From Opitutaceae bacterium (GTDB taxonomy: Bacteria; Verrucomicrobiota; Verrucomicrobiia; Opitutales; Opitutaceae), in NCBI GenBank assembly GCA_023269455.1, contig JAHFTG010000170.1, positions 1-5,425 on the forward strand: a stretch of 5,425 nt of DNA. Direction: 5' to 3'. The position numbers and the translations under genes are program-made. Below the pieces are notes generated by a model, which saw only the letters and a program-made list of their open reading frames with translations, made no database searches and was not told the DNA's origin. Positions 1 to 4,939 of the stretch are shown piece by piece. Numbering within the stretch: the first letter of the stretch is position 1; every line of letters starts with the position of its first letter.

Positions 1-74
1 CGCCAGAGAGCGGCGAGATCGAGACGGAACCAAGAGCGAGCGTCGCGGAGGGTGCGTTCGTGAGTTGCTGACAT
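1..74 (-). CDS. Probable polysaccharide ABC-transporter permease, N-terminus only (cut by window edge)
   Basis: The leftward frame begins with ATG at 74 and stays open to the window edge, giving 24 codons. The residues start MSATHERTLRDARSW and continue F-R-L-D-L-A-A-L-W. A short basic/acidic leader followed by a Leu- and Trp-rich amphipathic stretch is how ABC-2 permeases of the Wzm type (O-antigen or capsule export) usually begin, just before the first membrane span. Third codon positions are strongly G/C, as in real genes here. It would export the lipid-linked glycan made by the neighbouring enzymes. No Shine-Dalgarno sequence is seen upstream. The assignment rests on about two dozen residues and on the surface-polysaccharide context, so it is tentative; another membrane-associated protein is possible. 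The core permease is outside the window. Confidence 0.45.
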   Translation of the reverse strand, partial: MSATHERTLRDARSWFRLDLAALW

Positions 75-298
75 CGGATCAGGCGGGGTGATGCATCGGG
101 CCGTGGGCATGACAGCCTTCGGACGACAACCGTTCTACGAAGCATGCGCCATCCTGCCAGGCGCTGCCGATGACGAAGGTGATGGGGTTGGGCATAGGCG
201 GTGAATGAGAGCTTTGCTGAGCAGAGATTTGCGGAGGTTTCGTCCTGATTAGTTCCGGTTGTCGCCAATCGGAAATCCAGCAGGCGACTAATTGCAGG

Positions 299-329
299 TT
301 TATTACCCCTGGGGAGTGGTGTGGCGTCA
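299..329 (-). promoter_or_regulatory. Weak candidate promoter for the leftward permease gene
   Basis: Reading leftward, TTGACG (329-324) matches a -35 box well. An A/T-rich TAATAAA (305-299) follows after a 19-base spacer. The spacer is longer than ideal and the -10 match is poor, so this is only the best available candidate in the gap. It would give a leader of roughly 200 bases before the ATG at 74. Confidence 0.2.
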
Positions 330-359
330 ATAAGCGAACAAGTGGTTGATTGCGAACAG

Positions 360-389
360 AGGGGACGAGTGGAAGTTCAAGGGGACGAG
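360..389. repeat. Exact 10-base direct repeat with 20-base period
   Basis: AGGGGACGAG occurs at 360-369 and again at 380-389, separated by TGGAAGTTCA. It lies 2 bases past the stop codon of the leftward membrane-protein gene. Runs of the type 'GTCCCC...TTGAACTTCCAC...GTCCCC' on the opposite strand recall the ends of repetitive palindromic elements associated with REP-type Y1 transposases. That link is from memory and is not proven here. No transposase is present in the window. Confidence 0.45.
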
Positions 390-391
390 AC

Positions 392-1645
392 TTAGAGCCG
401 GAAAAAGGTGATGCCGTAGGCAGTGAGAGCGGTGACGCCCAGTTCGAGGCCGGCGAGCAAATAGAGGATTTTTAGGCGGAGGGGGGACTGATTATTTGCG
501 GTCAAGAGGACCAGCCAGATCAGCAGCAGGACGAGCAATGGCGGCTCATAGTAACGTTGGAAGACTTGGCGGTTGGTGAGTCCGGTGGCCATGAACGACA
601 GCACCGTGATCAACCATGGCACGGCACTCTGTGCTCCGACCACGCGCCAGAGGTGTTGGGTGAGCAAGCCAAGCATCGCGCCGCCCAGCGGAGCTGTGAT
701 CAAAAACACAAGCGAGGTTTGTCCGATTAAAGGAGCGTATTCGGCCACCGTCCATAAATAGCCGCCCCAGCGTCCGGCTTCGTATGAAGGCACCGTGTTT
801 CCGGCGAGCGTCACCAACAGGCCGATCAGCCCTCCGGAAACCGTCCAGCGATTCAGTAAATTCTGGCGCCAATCTGCCGGGGCGACGGCGGCGTAATAGA
901 ACACGCCGAGGATCGCGCACAGTGCGAATTGATAGGCGCCGGCCGCAAATACCAATCCACCGCGATGGTGGGACGTCCAAGCCGGTGGAACGAGTCCGCC
1001 CCAGGCATGCACCAGCCAGCCTAGCACGGCTAGCGGCAGCAGGGCGGGCCACCAGTGGATGGGGCGGGTGGTGCGCAGCAGGCGTAGGAGCAGGGGTGCC
1101 TCCAGCCAAAGATTTATCTGGCGGCAAAAAACGGCCAGAGCCGCGATAACGCCCGCGCCGGGCAACGCGCCGGGAGTGCGCCCGAGAAGCGAAAGACAAA
1201 GTGAACCCGCGACGGCGAGCAACGCCGCGTTGTCGGTCACGATATAACTGGCCGATTTGACGAAAAAATTGCACGCGGCCAGCGGCATCAGTGCCGCCAG
1301 TCTCAACGCATCATCCGTGCCGCGCGGCCACGCGAACCAAAGCACAAGGAGGACGCTTAAACTCAGACCAAGATTGACCAGCCGCAGCGTGATTTTGTCC
1401 GGCCCGGTGAATAGGCTTATTCCTGCGAGCAGGTATTGGTAGCCGGGGGCGGTGGCCGAAAGGCTGTCGGCGTTCAGATCGAGCCGTGGCCAATGGCCGC
1501 GTATCTGTTGGATGGCGGGCAGATGGAAACTGGTCTCATCAAAGGTATATTTAGTTTCCTTTTTGTGCAGTAGCAGCGGGAGGCAGACAGCGGTGAAGAA
1601 AAGGAGCAACAGGGCGAGCCGGTGGCGGCGGAAGAAGGTCTCCAT
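392..1645 (-). CDS. Multi-pass membrane glycosyltransferase (GT-C type, DIE2/ALG10-like)
   Basis: This 417-residue integral membrane protein has about ten hydrophobic segments, the first at residues 9-27. The loop after it carries Y-T-F-D-E-T-S-F-H-L-P (33-43), then S-A-T-A-P-G-Y-Q-Y-L (63-72). An early-loop Asp/Glu is the catalytic feature of GT-C enzymes using polyprenyl-phosphate sugars. The D-E-x-x-F-H-x-P pattern, the P-G-Y/L-Y that follows, and R-Q-I-N-L-W (175-180) resemble eukaryotic ALG10 (MDEIFH, TTPPGLY, RQTN-W as I recall them). N-R-Q-V-F-Q-R-Y-Y-E-P (358-368) fits the late conserved loop. The likely role is adding a sugar to a lipid-linked glycan on the periplasmic face; donor and acceptor are unknown. 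ATG at 1645 lies 12 bp after the acetyltransferase stop codon, implying one transcript. No Shine-Dalgarno site is visible, but the start is A/T-rich. A generic EPS-locus membrane protein is the alternative. Confidence 0.75.
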   Translation of the reverse strand: METFFRRHRLALLLLFFTAVCLPLLLHKKETKYTFDETSFHLPAIQQIRGHWPRLDLNADSLSATAPGYQYLLAGISLFTGPDKITLRLVNLGLSLSVLLVLWFAWPRGTDDALRLAALMPLAACNFFVKSASYIVTDNAALLAVAGSLCLSLLGRTPGALPGAGVIAALAVFCRQINLWLEAPLLLRLLRTTRPIHWWPALLPLAVLGWLVHAWGGLVPPAWTSHHRGGLVFAAGAYQFALCAILGVFYYAAVAPADWRQNLLNRWTVSGGLIGLLVTLAGNTVPSYEAGRWGGYLWTVAEYAPLIGQTSLVFLITAPLGGAMLGLLTQHLWRVVGAQSAVPWLITVLSFMATGLTNRQVFQRYYEPPLLVLLLIWLVLLTANNQSPLRLKILYLLAGLELGVTALTAYGITFFRL

Positions 1646-1657
1646 CGATTTATAGGT

Positions 1658-2221
1658 CTAAACGGGAAGAGGGCGGGGCTTGAGCGGGCGGCAGGGATTG
1701 CCCGCGCAAATCATGCGGGCGGGCTGATCCTTCACGACGACGGAGCGAGCGCCGATGACGGCGAGTTCGCCGATCATCACGCCGGGGCCGATGAATGCTT
1801 CGGCGGCGATCCAGACGTTGACGCCGATTTCGATGGGCGCGGTGGTGAGCGGCATGCTCCAGCGAGTGATGTCGTGCGAACCGGCGCAGAGATGGACGCG
1901 CTGGCTGACGTTGGCCCCATAACGCAGGATGACGGGCGCGAGATTATAAATGATCACCTCGCGACCGATCATCGAGCGCGGTGCAAGCGAGAGTTTCCAC
2001 GGGAAGGTAACTTTCGCGGTTGGGAAGACCACCACTTGCGCGGGCTCGGGAATGTCGGCTCCGAAGAACCGCAGCAGCCGCGCACGAAAGCCGTGGCATG
2101 AACGCGGGCTCCAACGAAACAGCGTCGCCTGCACCAAGGCCCAGGCGGTGCGCAACACGAGGTCGCGGCGCGAAAACGGGGTGATGCAGTTTTGACCTAG
2201 GTAAGGGGCTTCGCCGGACAT
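1658..2221 (-). CDS. WcaF-type hexapeptide-repeat O-acetyltransferase
   Basis: This 187-residue protein belongs to the left-handed beta-helix acetyltransferases of the colanic acid WcaF subgroup, which move acetyl from acetyl-CoA to a sugar hydroxyl of exopolysaccharide or its precursor. The N-terminal half has the family's hydrophobic region (20-55) with R-A-R-L-L-R-F-F-G-A-D-I (46-57). The hexapeptide coils run from about 66 to 165, for example P-I-E-I-G-V-N-V-W-I (129-138) and I-G-P-G-V-M-I-G (144-151). C-A-G-S-H-D (112-117) contains the presumed catalytic His116, and A-G-N-P (173-176) is the usual C-terminal turn. Length is normal for the family. The ATG at 2221 has no clear Shine-Dalgarno site. 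It is the first gene of the leftward pair with the glycosyltransferase-like gene and faces away from the VanZ-like gene. The exact acceptor sugar cannot be told. Confidence 0.88.
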   Translation of the reverse strand: MSGEAPYLGQNCITPFSRRDLVLRTAWALVQATLFRWSPRSCHGFRARLLRFFGADIPEPAQVVVFPTAKVTFPWKLSLAPRSMIGREVIIYNLAPVILRYGANVSQRVHLCAGSHDITRWSMPLTTAPIEIGVNVWIAAEAFIGPGVMIGELAVIGARSVVVKDQPARMICAGNPCRPLKPRPLPV

Positions 2222-2316
2222 GGGGCAAGGGTTAGCGGCGCGTGTGCTCGTGGTCGAGCGGGGATGCTACTCTTTACGGTGGGATACTTGGGACGTCTGT
2301 GCATGGATGAATCAAA
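2222..2316. promoter_or_regulatory. Divergent intergenic region between acetyltransferase and VanZ-like genes
   Basis: The 95-bp gap must hold the start signals of both outward-facing genes. Visible structure is a 5-bp hairpin GCTCG-TGGT-CGAGC (2246-2259) and a -10-like GATACT (2283-2288) for the rightward gene, without a convincing -35 box. Neither gene has a strong ribosome-binding site. Confidence 0.3.
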
Positions 2317-2739
2317 ATGAAGGCGAGAGTTGTTCTCATCCGAGGGGTGGCGGTGCTGGCGGTCGCGGGCGTGGTCGCGCTCGCTTGGATGCCTTTTCCG
2401 CCGTTGCAGCATATATCGGAACCGTGGCTGCCGGGGTGGGCGAAGCGGGTCATTTCGTTTTTCGCGCAGGAGGATTTTCTGTGTAATGTCTTGGGCTTTT
2501 TTTTGCTCACGCTGGCCGTGCAACCGGTGTTTCCCGGCAAGGGGAGGGCGAGGCGGTGGCGTTGCGCGTGGTGGCTGGCGGCGCTCGTGGTGACGTTGGA
2601 GTGCGGGCAGCTTTTTCTGCCGCACCGCTTTTTCGATTTGAAGGATATCGCCTCGGGGTGGCTCGGGGTGGCGGCGGGCTCGTTGCCGTGGTTCATCGCG
2701 GACTGGCGCGCATCAAGGCCGGCGGCCGATGGCGCGTGA
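2317..2739 (+). CDS. VanZ-like family membrane protein
   Basis: This 140-residue protein has hydrophobic segments at about 6-24, 55-70, 85-97 and 113-127. The VanZ-like signature is present in order: an Asp (D53) and Asn57 before V-L-G-F-F (58-62), E95 and Q98 in L-E-C-G-Q-L-F, P102-x-R104-F-F-D107, then D110 and the glycines G114, G117 and G121. VanZ itself confers low-level teicoplanin resistance. Most relatives lie in exopolysaccharide or exosortase loci and have no proven activity, so a cell-envelope role is the safe reading. The ATG at 2317 is favoured because the hydrophobic N-terminus follows directly; only a weak GGA lies upstream. It converges on the B2 gene with a 9-bp gap. The Arg/Ala-rich tail (131-140) is unremarkable. 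It could be co-regulated with the glycan genes, although it points the other way. Confidence 0.82.
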   Translation: MKARVVLIRGVAVLAVAGVVALAWMPFPPLQHISEPWLPGWAKRVISFFAQEDFLCNVLGFFLLTLAVQPVFPGKGRARRWRCAWWLAALVVTLECGQLFLPHRFFDLKDIASGWLGVAAGSLPWFIADWRASRPAADGA

Positions 2740-2750
2740 AGCGCGCTTTT
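2732..2750 (+). terminator. Candidate intrinsic terminator at the VanZ-like/B2 junction
   Basis: GCGCG (2732-2736) pairs with CGCGC (2742-2746) around the loop TGAAG and is followed by TTTT (2747-2750). The stem is pure G/C and can gain a G-T pair (2731/2747). The TGA in the loop is the stop codon of the VanZ-like gene, and the T run overlaps the stop codon of the opposing gene. The stem is short and the T tract is only four long, so strength is uncertain. Confidence 0.45.
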
Positions 2751-3198
2751 ACGGCAAATCGCCGAAAGTGGCGACGACCGTGTAACTCTGGCGGCCTTGT
2801 CCGCCGGTGAGGATGCGCGGGCCGCAGCGCAACCAGGCGTGGGCTTGGAGGCGGCCGGGATTTTGCGGGTCTTGGCGGACGCCGAGATAGAGCGTATTGG
2901 AAAGGTGGTGCCGGCGCAGGATCCACTTCGCGGCCATCGCTTGCGGGAGGCACACGAAGCCGAGCGGGAGGTGATGAGCGACGGACTCCACGGCCCAGGA
3001 AATTTTGAGCGCGATGGCGTGGCCCGCGTCATCGAGCTCGGACGGCGTTTCGACCATGTGTTTCCCGAGGCGGGGCGAGATCCAGCGGAAGGGCGTCACC
3101 CATACGAGCAACCGCGCCCAGGCGAGCCAGGTCAGCGCCTCCAGCAAGAGGCGGCGATCAGCGGGCGGGCGGCGTAGGAATTTGCGGAGACGTTGCAT
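2749..3198 (-). CDS. Lasso-peptide biosynthesis B2 (McjB C-terminal type) family protein
   Basis: The 149-residue protein matches the transglutaminase-like B2 family that cleaves leader peptides in lasso-peptide maturation. A hydrophobic N-terminal helix (about 19-36, ending T-P-F-R-W) is typical. The catalytic Cys83 lies in F-V-C-L-P-Q-A-M-A (81-89), followed by the basic W-I-L-R-R (92-96). The catalytic His120 lies in A-H-A-W-L-R-C-G (119-126), and the family ending V-V-A-T-F (141-145) is present. The acidic third residue, about 12 positions after His in McjB as I recall, falls on glycine (T-G-G, 131-133). The length equals stand-alone B2 proteins. ATG at 3198 is the only start; the frame is open back to a TAG at 3301-3303 but has no ATG, GTG or TTG there. 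No B1/PqqD-like protein, McjC-like cyclase or precursor is in the window. The neighbouring hydroxylase hints at peptide or glycopeptide tailoring rather than a standard lasso pathway. Confidence 0.8.
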   Translation of the reverse strand: MQRLRKFLRRPPADRRLLLEALTWLAWARLLVWVTPFRWISPRLGKHMVETPSELDDAGHAIALKISWAVESVAHHLPLGFVCLPQAMAAKWILRRHHLSNTLYLGVRQDPQNPGRLQAHAWLRCGPRILTGGQGRQSYTVVATFGDLP

Positions 3199-3294
3199 CG
3201 AACGGTTGAATGGCGAGTAGGATGAGTTGCGCGGCGGGGCTTCAAGGCCGAAAGCGCCGAGGATTTTTTGAGTTGGGGATTGATCGGTCGCGGC

Positions 3295-3298
3295 GAGG
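3295..3298 (+). promoter_or_regulatory. Ribosome-binding site deciding the hydroxylase start
   Basis: GAGG ends 5 bases before ATG at 3304, which is good spacing. The same frame could begin at TTG 3268, but that codon follows a T-rich run with no Shine-Dalgarno match, and ATG 3325 has none either. This favours 3304. Confidence 0.6.
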
Positions 3299-3303
3299 AG
3301 CTA

Positions 3304-3909
3304 ATGCAATCGCCCTCACCCCTTATGAAAGACCGTCTCCGCCTGCCTTTTATCTTTGATCGGGAGCGTCTTCAGGCCGACCTGCGGCGGTTGCAGGAGG
3401 ACTCCTGGATCGATCATTTCGTGAAGCAAAACTACTCGGGGAGCTGGAGCATCCTGCCGTTGCGCGGGGCGGCCAAGGCGACGCATCCGGTGATGATGAT
3501 CTACTCGGACCCGACGTGCACGGAGTTTGCCGACACGCCGTTTTTGGAGCGCAGTCCGTATCTGCGCGAGGTGTTGGCGACGTTCCAGTGCGAGCTCGAT
3601 GCGGTGCGGTTGATGAACCTCGCGGTAGGCTCGGATATCAAAGAGCACCGCGATCATGAGCTGTCGTTTGAGGAAGGGCATTTTCGCATCCATGTGCCGG
3701 TGGTGACGAATCCGCAGGTGGAATTTTATCTCAACGGCTCGCGCGTGATCATGAACGAGGGCGAGTGCTGGTATCTGCGGCTGAGCGATCCGCATCGGGT
3801 CGCAAATCGCGGCGAGGTTGACCGCGTGCATCTGGTGATCGACGGGCGCGTCAACGACTGGGTCAGGGATTTGCTCACAGGTGCGGAGGCGGCCGCCGTC
3901 AATGTCTGA
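3304..3909 (+). CDS. Aspartyl/asparaginyl beta-hydroxylase-family Fe(II)/2-oxoglutarate dioxygenase
   Basis: The 201-residue protein belongs to the family of AspH and the bacterial proline cis-hydroxylases, which hydroxylate unactivated carbons using O2 and 2-oxoglutarate. Iron ligands are visible as a full facial triad: H115-R-D117 in E-H-R-D-H, and H164 in S-D-P-H-R-V-A-N. R174 lies exactly 10 residues past the second His, where the 2-oxoglutarate-binding Arg lies in type II proline hydroxylase as I recall. F-R-I-H-V-P-V-V-T-N (127-136) and E-F-Y-L-N-G (140-145) are the conserved double-stranded beta-helix strands. Canonical AspH lacks the Asp ligand, so this is closer to the small-molecule or peptide-acting branch. 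ATG 3304 is chosen for its spaced GAGG; TTG 3268 would add 12 residues. The stop codon overlaps the next ATG by 8 bp, so it was coupled to the sulfotransferase. It is divergent from B2, suggesting a shared task. The substrate is unknown. Confidence 0.82.
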   Translation: MQSPSPLMKDRLRLPFIFDRERLQADLRRLQEDSWIDHFVKQNYSGSWSILPLRGAAKATHPVMMIYSDPTCTEFADTPFLERSPYLREVLATFQCELDAVRLMNLAVGSDIKEHRDHELSFEEGHFRIHVPVVTNPQVEFYLNGSRVIMNEGECWYLRLSDPHRVANRGEVDRVHLVIDGRVNDWVRDLLTGAEAAAVNV

Positions 3910-4081
3910 GCAACTCCGCTTCGCCACGTTTGTGCTGTCCACGGGGCGCTGCGGCACGCAGTGGCTGGCGGAGGTGATCGTGGTCAGGTGGCGGGAATTT
4001 TTTGGAAGACGACGGCTTCGATGGGTTCGTCTGGCAGGCGACGGTTATCGGGGCCGAATCGCGGGAAAAACTCTTCAGTGA
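3902..4081 (+). pseudogene. Sulfotransferase, N-terminal remnant (truncated)
   Basis: ATG 3902 overlaps the hydroxylase stop codon (ATGTCTGA). The first 26 residues read as the start of a PAPS-dependent sulfotransferase: F-A-T-F-V-L-S-T-G-R-C-G-T-Q-W-L-A-E (7-24). The S-T-G-R-C-G-T segment is the 5'-phosphosulfate loop that grips the PAPS donor, preceded by its beta strand. Homology then stops at about 3979. The remaining codons, to TGA 4079-4081, run antisense through the 3' end of the methyltransferase gene and give Arg-rich nonsense. A working enzyme needs some 250 or more residues including the 3'-phosphate site, so this copy is dead. A deletion that removed the 3' part, or insertion of the methyltransferase segment, would explain it. 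A sequencing or assembly join is the third option. The open stretch before the break shows no other damage, which suggests a recent event. Confidence 0.7.
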
Positions 4082-4724
4082 CGGGCGCGTGAAGCAGCGT
4101 GCGGAAACCGCGGGCGCTGGTCGTGTCGGTGAAGCGGAACATCGCATGACGCAACACGAGTAATCCGCCGGGTTTAACGCAGGCGGCGAGTTCTGTCATG
4201 GTGCGGTTGAAATCCTCGAAGCGCAGGTGCGGGGTGCAGGTCGCGACGGCGCGGTCTTCCTTTAATTGCCAGCGCACGAACACGGCCATGCAAAAGACCG
4301 CGTCGTAGGTGGCCGGCGGTTCGGCGGCGAGAGAGGAGGCGTGCTCGAAGGACAGGGCGGGATCGGCACCGAGGGAGCGGTGACGGGCACGGCAGGTGGC
4401 GATGTTGGCGGGGTTGATGTCGATGCCTTTGATGTGGGCGGAGGGAAAATACTCGCGCAGTGAAAATACTTCTTCGCCCGTGGCACAGCCGAAGGAGAGG
4501 AGCCGGGGCGCGGGGCGGTCGGCGAGTTGATCGCGCACGAAGGCGAAGATCACGGGGTAGCGGTCGGCGGCGGTGATCGAGCGATGTTGGAAAAGGTTGT
4601 CCGTGCGTCGCCAGAGGAGGAGATGATCGCGGCGGAAAATCGGGTCTGCCAAAAAATGCCAGACGAAGCGCGCCGCACGGTAGAAGCGGAAGGACTGCAG
4701 GCTGGCTTTTATATTTTTGAACAC
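3984..4724 (-). CDS. Class I SAM-dependent methyltransferase
   Basis: With GTG 4724 as start the protein is 246 residues. It has the Rossmann-type methyltransferase motifs: L-L-S-F-G-C-A-T-G-E-E (75-85, SAM-binding motif I), G-I-D-I-N-P (100-105, acidic residue for the ribose), Y-D-A-V-F-C-M-A-V-F (140-149, motif II region) and V-K-P-G-G-L-L-V-L (183-191, motif III). The order and the F-G-C-A-T-G-E-E form resemble CheR-like and Methyltransf_25-type enzymes. The substrate is unknown; a sugar, lipid or peptide of the neighbouring locus is possible. The frame extends further to GTG 4853, but those 43 extra residues are Pro/Arg/Thr-rich and look like antisense of a different coding frame, so 4724 is preferred. 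No Shine-Dalgarno site is seen; the first codons are A/T-rich. The stop codon at 3984 lies directly at the sulfotransferase break. The C-terminus ends V-V-F-Q-K-I-P-A-T and could have lost a few residues there. Confidence 0.75.
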   Translation of the reverse strand: MFKNIKASLQSFRFYRAARFVWHFLADPIFRRDHLLLWRRTDNLFQHRSITAADRYPVIFAFVRDQLADRPAPRLLSFGCATGEEVFSLREYFPSAHIKGIDINPANIATCRARHRSLGADPALSFEHASSLAAEPPATYDAVFCMAVFVRWQLKEDRAVATCTPHLRFEDFNRTMTELAACVKPGGLLVLRHAMFRFTDTTSARGFRTLLHAPVTEEFFPRFGPDNRRLPDEPIEAVVFQKIPAT

Positions 4725-4939
4725 GGCGTGGACGGTGGGACGGGCGCACGGGTCTGTCGCGAAAAAAGCGTGTGGCGTGCTGCGTGCGCGAGTATCGGCA
4801 GGCGGAGGTGTTTTTGCACGCGATGACCGAGGCCTTGCGCCGGGCGTCTGCACGGGTTCCCGGAGAGACGATGCTTCAAGGCTTGTCTGAGGCTGAGGGT
4901 GGACGATGCTTCCGCCGATGCCTCCCGCCGCTCGTCTGA
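4721..4939 (+). pseudogene. Possible C-terminal coding remnant upstream of the PAAR gene
   Basis: A rightward frame is open from 4721 to TGA 4937-4939. From about 4784 it looks coding: third positions are mostly G/C and the residues form a charged amphipathic helix, V-R-E-Y-R-Q-A-E-V-F-L-H-A-M-T-E-A-L-R-R, continuing A-S-A-R-V-P-G-E-T-M-L-Q-G-L-S-E-A. The stretch before 4784 (Arg/Gly/Lys-rich) does not, so the real gene may be cut near 4725-4780 by the methyltransferase segment. It overlaps the PAAR gene by 34 bp. Internal starts are possible: TTG 4814 behind GGAGG 4804-4808 would give about 41 residues. I recognise no family. It may be the tail of an injection-system gene upstream of PAAR, or the far end of the interrupted sulfotransferase, although it does not look like one. 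Chance coding appearance remains possible. Confidence 0.25.
4895..4899 (+). promoter_or_regulatory. Ribosome-binding site of the PAAR gene
   Basis: GAGGG ends 6 bases before ATG 4906. The in-frame ATG 4918 (M-P-P-A-A-R-L-T-D, a common PAAR start) would lie 18 bases away, so 4906 is favoured by spacing. Confidence 0.5.

Larger units (their letters stand above)
75..391. other. Intergenic stretch upstream of the permease gene
   Basis: This 317-bp gap separates two leftward genes. It holds a short direct repeat at its right end (360-389) and a weak leftward promoter candidate (299-329). A leftward open frame covers 79-195: ATG at 195, 38 codons, residues starting MPNPITFVIGSAWQDG, TGA four bases before the permease ATG. 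Most third positions in that frame are G or C, more so than in the rightward frame opposite, so a small protein or decayed gene end cannot be excluded. It has no ribosome-binding site and matches no family I recognise. The upstream extension of the same frame (to 330) has ordinary base use and looks non-coding. Confidence 0.4.

Noticed and set aside
546..1274. Leftward 242-codon frame and several rightward frames inside the membrane-protein gene
   Set aside because: They are Arg/Pro/Ala-rich with no domain or membrane pattern, while the 417-residue frame has ordered hydrophobic segments and GT-C motifs.
1622..2101. Rightward 159-codon open frame opposite the acetyltransferase gene
   Set aside because: It is Asp/Gly/His-rich and simply mirrors the leftward hexapeptide coding frame, which has clear family motifs. 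This is a common shadow in G/C-rich DNA.
2274..3032. Leftward 252-codon open frame spanning the VanZ-like gene and part of B2
   Set aside because: Ser/Arg/Pro-rich shadow crossing two genes that each have recognisable motifs in other frames.
3268..3303. TTG start for the hydroxylase at 3268
   Set aside because: No Shine-Dalgarno match upstream of it, while GAGG is correctly spaced before ATG 3304.
3316..3957. Leftward frame of 213 codons opposite the hydroxylase
   Set aside because: Arg/His-rich, no motifs; the rightward frame carries the full iron-binding pattern and a spaced ribosome-binding site.
4725..4853. N-terminal extension of the methyltransferase to GTG 4853
   Set aside because: The added 43 residues are Pro/Arg/Thr-rich and unlike a folded or signal segment, and the opposite frame looks more coding there.
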